Part shown: piece after piece, positions 5,331 through 6,175 of the stretch | How the letters are laid out: each line of letters starts with the position of its first letter | Numbering within the stretch: the stretch's first letter is position 1 | Assembly (NCBI GenBank): GCA_028706695.1 | Contig: JAQTVU010000161.1 | Coordinates: 1 to 6,175, forward strand | Reading direction: 5' to 3' | Source of the DNA: Mycobacterium sp. | GTDB taxonomy: Bacteria; Actinomycetota; Actinomycetes; Mycobacteriales; Mycobacteriaceae | DNA: 6,175 nucleotides | Made by a program: the position numbers and the translations under genes | The notes under the pieces: generated by a model | The model's database searches: none | The model's input: the letters and a program-made list of their open reading frames with translations, nothing else | What the model was told of the DNA's origin: nothing

Positions 5331-5336
5331 GGGAGG
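5331..5336 (+). promoter_or_regulatory. Ribosome binding site of the small HTH gene
   Basis: GGGAGG (continuing as GGGAGGGG) lies 6 nt before the GTG at 5343. It sets the start there rather than at the upstream in-frame ATG at 5271, which would add 24 residues. Confidence 0.8.
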
Positions 5337-5342
5337 GGCCTT

Positions 5343-5540
5343 GTGAAGAAGTCGGACAAGACGCGCGAGCAGCTACTGCAGGAGTTGCGTAGCGCCTACG
5401 AGCGAGGGGCCAGCATCCGCAATCTCGCGGCGACCACCGGACGGTCCTACGGATCGGTGCACAGCATGCTGCGCGAGTCGGGCACCACACTGCGCGGCCG
5501 GGGCGGTCCCAACCACACCTCCAGATCCGCGCGAACGTAG
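5343..5540 (+). CDS. Small helix-turn-helix DNA-binding protein (Rv1473A-like)
   Basis: A 65-residue basic protein, probably cytoplasmic and DNA-binding. An N-terminal charged helix (about 5-21, KTREQLLQELRSAYERG) is followed by a resolvase-like helix-turn-helix: SIRNLAATTGRSYGSVHSML (24-43), where RSYGSVHSML is the likely recognition helix. The C-terminus is basic and flexible, with RGRGG (51-55) resembling an AT-hook core. The length and sequence match the mycobacterial protein I recall as Rv1473A, annotated as a possible transcriptional regulator. GTG 5343 is chosen because of the strong ribosome site at 5331-5336 and because the family N-terminus is MKKSDKTRE. It has its own TATAGT promoter and converges on the TetR gene with only 8 bp between stops. 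Its targets are unknown; it carries no sensor domain, so it may act as an architectural protein or with a partner. Confidence 0.85.
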   Translation: MKKSDKTREQLLQELRSAYERGASIRNLAATTGRSYGSVHSMLRESGTTLRGRGGPNHTSRSART

Positions 5541-5548
5541 CACCAGCG

Positions 5549-6130
5549 CTACTCCGATGCCGGAGAGTTGTTGCGGCGCATCGAGTTTTCCACCAGATCG
5601 AGCACGGCGGCCAGCCGTTGCGGATCTTCCCCGGAGGCCAGCCGGGCCACCAGGCCGTCGAGCACCAGTTCCAGGTAGCACTGCAACACGTCGCCGGGCA
5701 CATCGTCGCGCACCCGCTGCGCCTCCTTCTGCCGGCGCAGCCGGTCGGTCGTCGCGGCGGCCAGTTCGGCCGAGCGTTCCGCCCATCCCCGGCTGAACGC
5801 CGGGTCGTTGCGCAGCTTGCGCGCGATCTCCAGCCTGGTGGTCAGCCAGTCGAACTGCTCTGGCGCGGCCAGCATGTCGCGCATCACCTGCACGAGGCCC
5901 GCGCGGCACGCCACGTCGGCCATCCGCTCGGCATCCTCGTGCGCCAGCGCGAAGAACAGCGCGTCCTTGTCGCGGAAGTGGTGGAAGATGGCACCGCGCG
6001 ACAACCCGATCGTCTGCTCCAGGCGCCGCACCGTCGCCTTGTCGTAACCGTATTCGGCGAAGCAGCGGCGGGCGCCGTCCAGGATCTGACGGCGCCGAGC
6101 CACCAGATGGGCCCGGCCGACTTTCGGCAT
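5549..6130 (-). CDS. acnR: TetR-family regulator, AcnR-type (Rv1474c-like)
   Basis: A 193-residue TetR repressor. The N-terminal domain (about 10-58) has the family pattern ARRRQILDGARRCFAEYGY followed by the helix-turn-helix TVRRLEQTIGLSRGAIFHHF (33-52) and the usual KDALF continuation. The alpha-helical C-terminal ligand and dimer domain (about 60-185) contains the LRNDPAFSRGWAERSAEL block. It matches what I recall of Rv1474c, which lies just downstream of the aconitase gene acn. The Corynebacterium orthologue AcnR represses acn in response to citrate, and Rv1474c has been described as an iron-responsive aconitase regulator. The role is taken from those relatives; acn would lie beyond the right edge and is not seen. 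The ATG at 6130 gives the family N-terminus MPKV; its ribosome site is poor, which suits translation coupled to an upstream gene. Confidence 0.9.
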   Translation of the reverse strand: MPKVGRAHLVARRRQILDGARRCFAEYGYDKATVRRLEQTIGLSRGAIFHHFRDKDALFFALAHEDAERMADVACRAGLVQVMRDMLAAPEQFDWLTTRLEIARKLRNDPAFSRGWAERSAELAAATTDRLRRQKEAQRVRDDVPGDVLQCYLELVLDGLVARLASGEDPQRLAAVLDLVENSMRRNNSPASE

Positions 6131-6175
6131 TACCAGGGCTTCCCGTCGCCCGGGTCAACCCCACCTGGGCATGTT
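6131..6175. other. Upstream edge of the TetR gene
   Basis: These 45 bp hold no recognisable gene. On the minus strand one frame is open from the edge to a TAA overlapping the TetR ATG (TAATG). This would suit a coupled upstream gene, but its few residues do not resemble an aconitase C-terminus. Confidence 0.3.

Noticed and set aside
6131..6175. 3' end of the aconitase gene at the right edge
   Set aside because: One minus-strand frame ends in a TAA overlapping the TetR ATG, but its residues (PGGVDPGDGKPW) do not look like an aconitase C-terminus, so I do not annotate it.
1..6175. CRISPR arrays, tRNA or rRNA genes, insertion sequences, prophage or attachment sites
   Set aside because: No spaced direct repeats, clover-leaf, transposase or integrase was seen on either strand by eye.

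Overview
The window is high-GC actinobacterial DNA. Its gene content and order closely match the Mycobacterium region that in M. tuberculosis runs from Rv1466 to Rv1474c. I recognise SufT, a thioredoxin, EchA12, an ABC-F protein, a small helix-turn-helix protein and an AcnR-type TetR regulator from memory of those families; no search was run. A non-tuberculous Mycobacterium is most likely. As I remember the M. tuberculosis map, the stretch between the SufT gene and the thioredoxins there holds fadE15, a PE_PGRS gene, ctpD and trxA. Here that stretch holds two DUF5666-type genes.

Layout. 19-366 (+) is sufT, the expected last gene of the suf Fe-S assembly operon. 412-1179 and 1172-1951 (both -) are two paralogous exported proteins in an overlapping pair. 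Each has a doubled DUF5666-like unit, and the second gene ends in a His-rich tail. 1952-2340 is a divergent intergenic region with a repetitive leader, a possible SigF-like promoter and a 15-bp dyad, all apparently serving the DUF5666 pair. 2341-2700 (+) is a thioredoxin. 2757-3566 (+) is echA12, a crotonase-fold protein that appears to lack both catalytic glutamates and may be transcribed leaderlessly. 3591-5219 (+) is a two-domain ABC-F ATPase. 5343-5540 (+) is a 65-residue DNA-binding protein with its own TATAGT promoter. 5549-6130 (-) is the TetR regulator, converging on the small HTH gene with an 8-bp gap. The aconitase gene it is expected to follow would lie beyond the right edge.

How the genes fit together. 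SufT (Fe-S maturation) and the AcnR-type repressor (control of the Fe-S enzyme aconitase) flank the region, with a thiol-redox protein between them. The exported DUF5666 pair carries two cysteines per unit and, in one protein, nine terminal histidines. A link to envelope redox or metal handling is possible but is inference only. Most of the window is ordinary conserved mycobacterial sequence. The least explained part is the DUF5666 pair with its leader and control region (about 412-2100).
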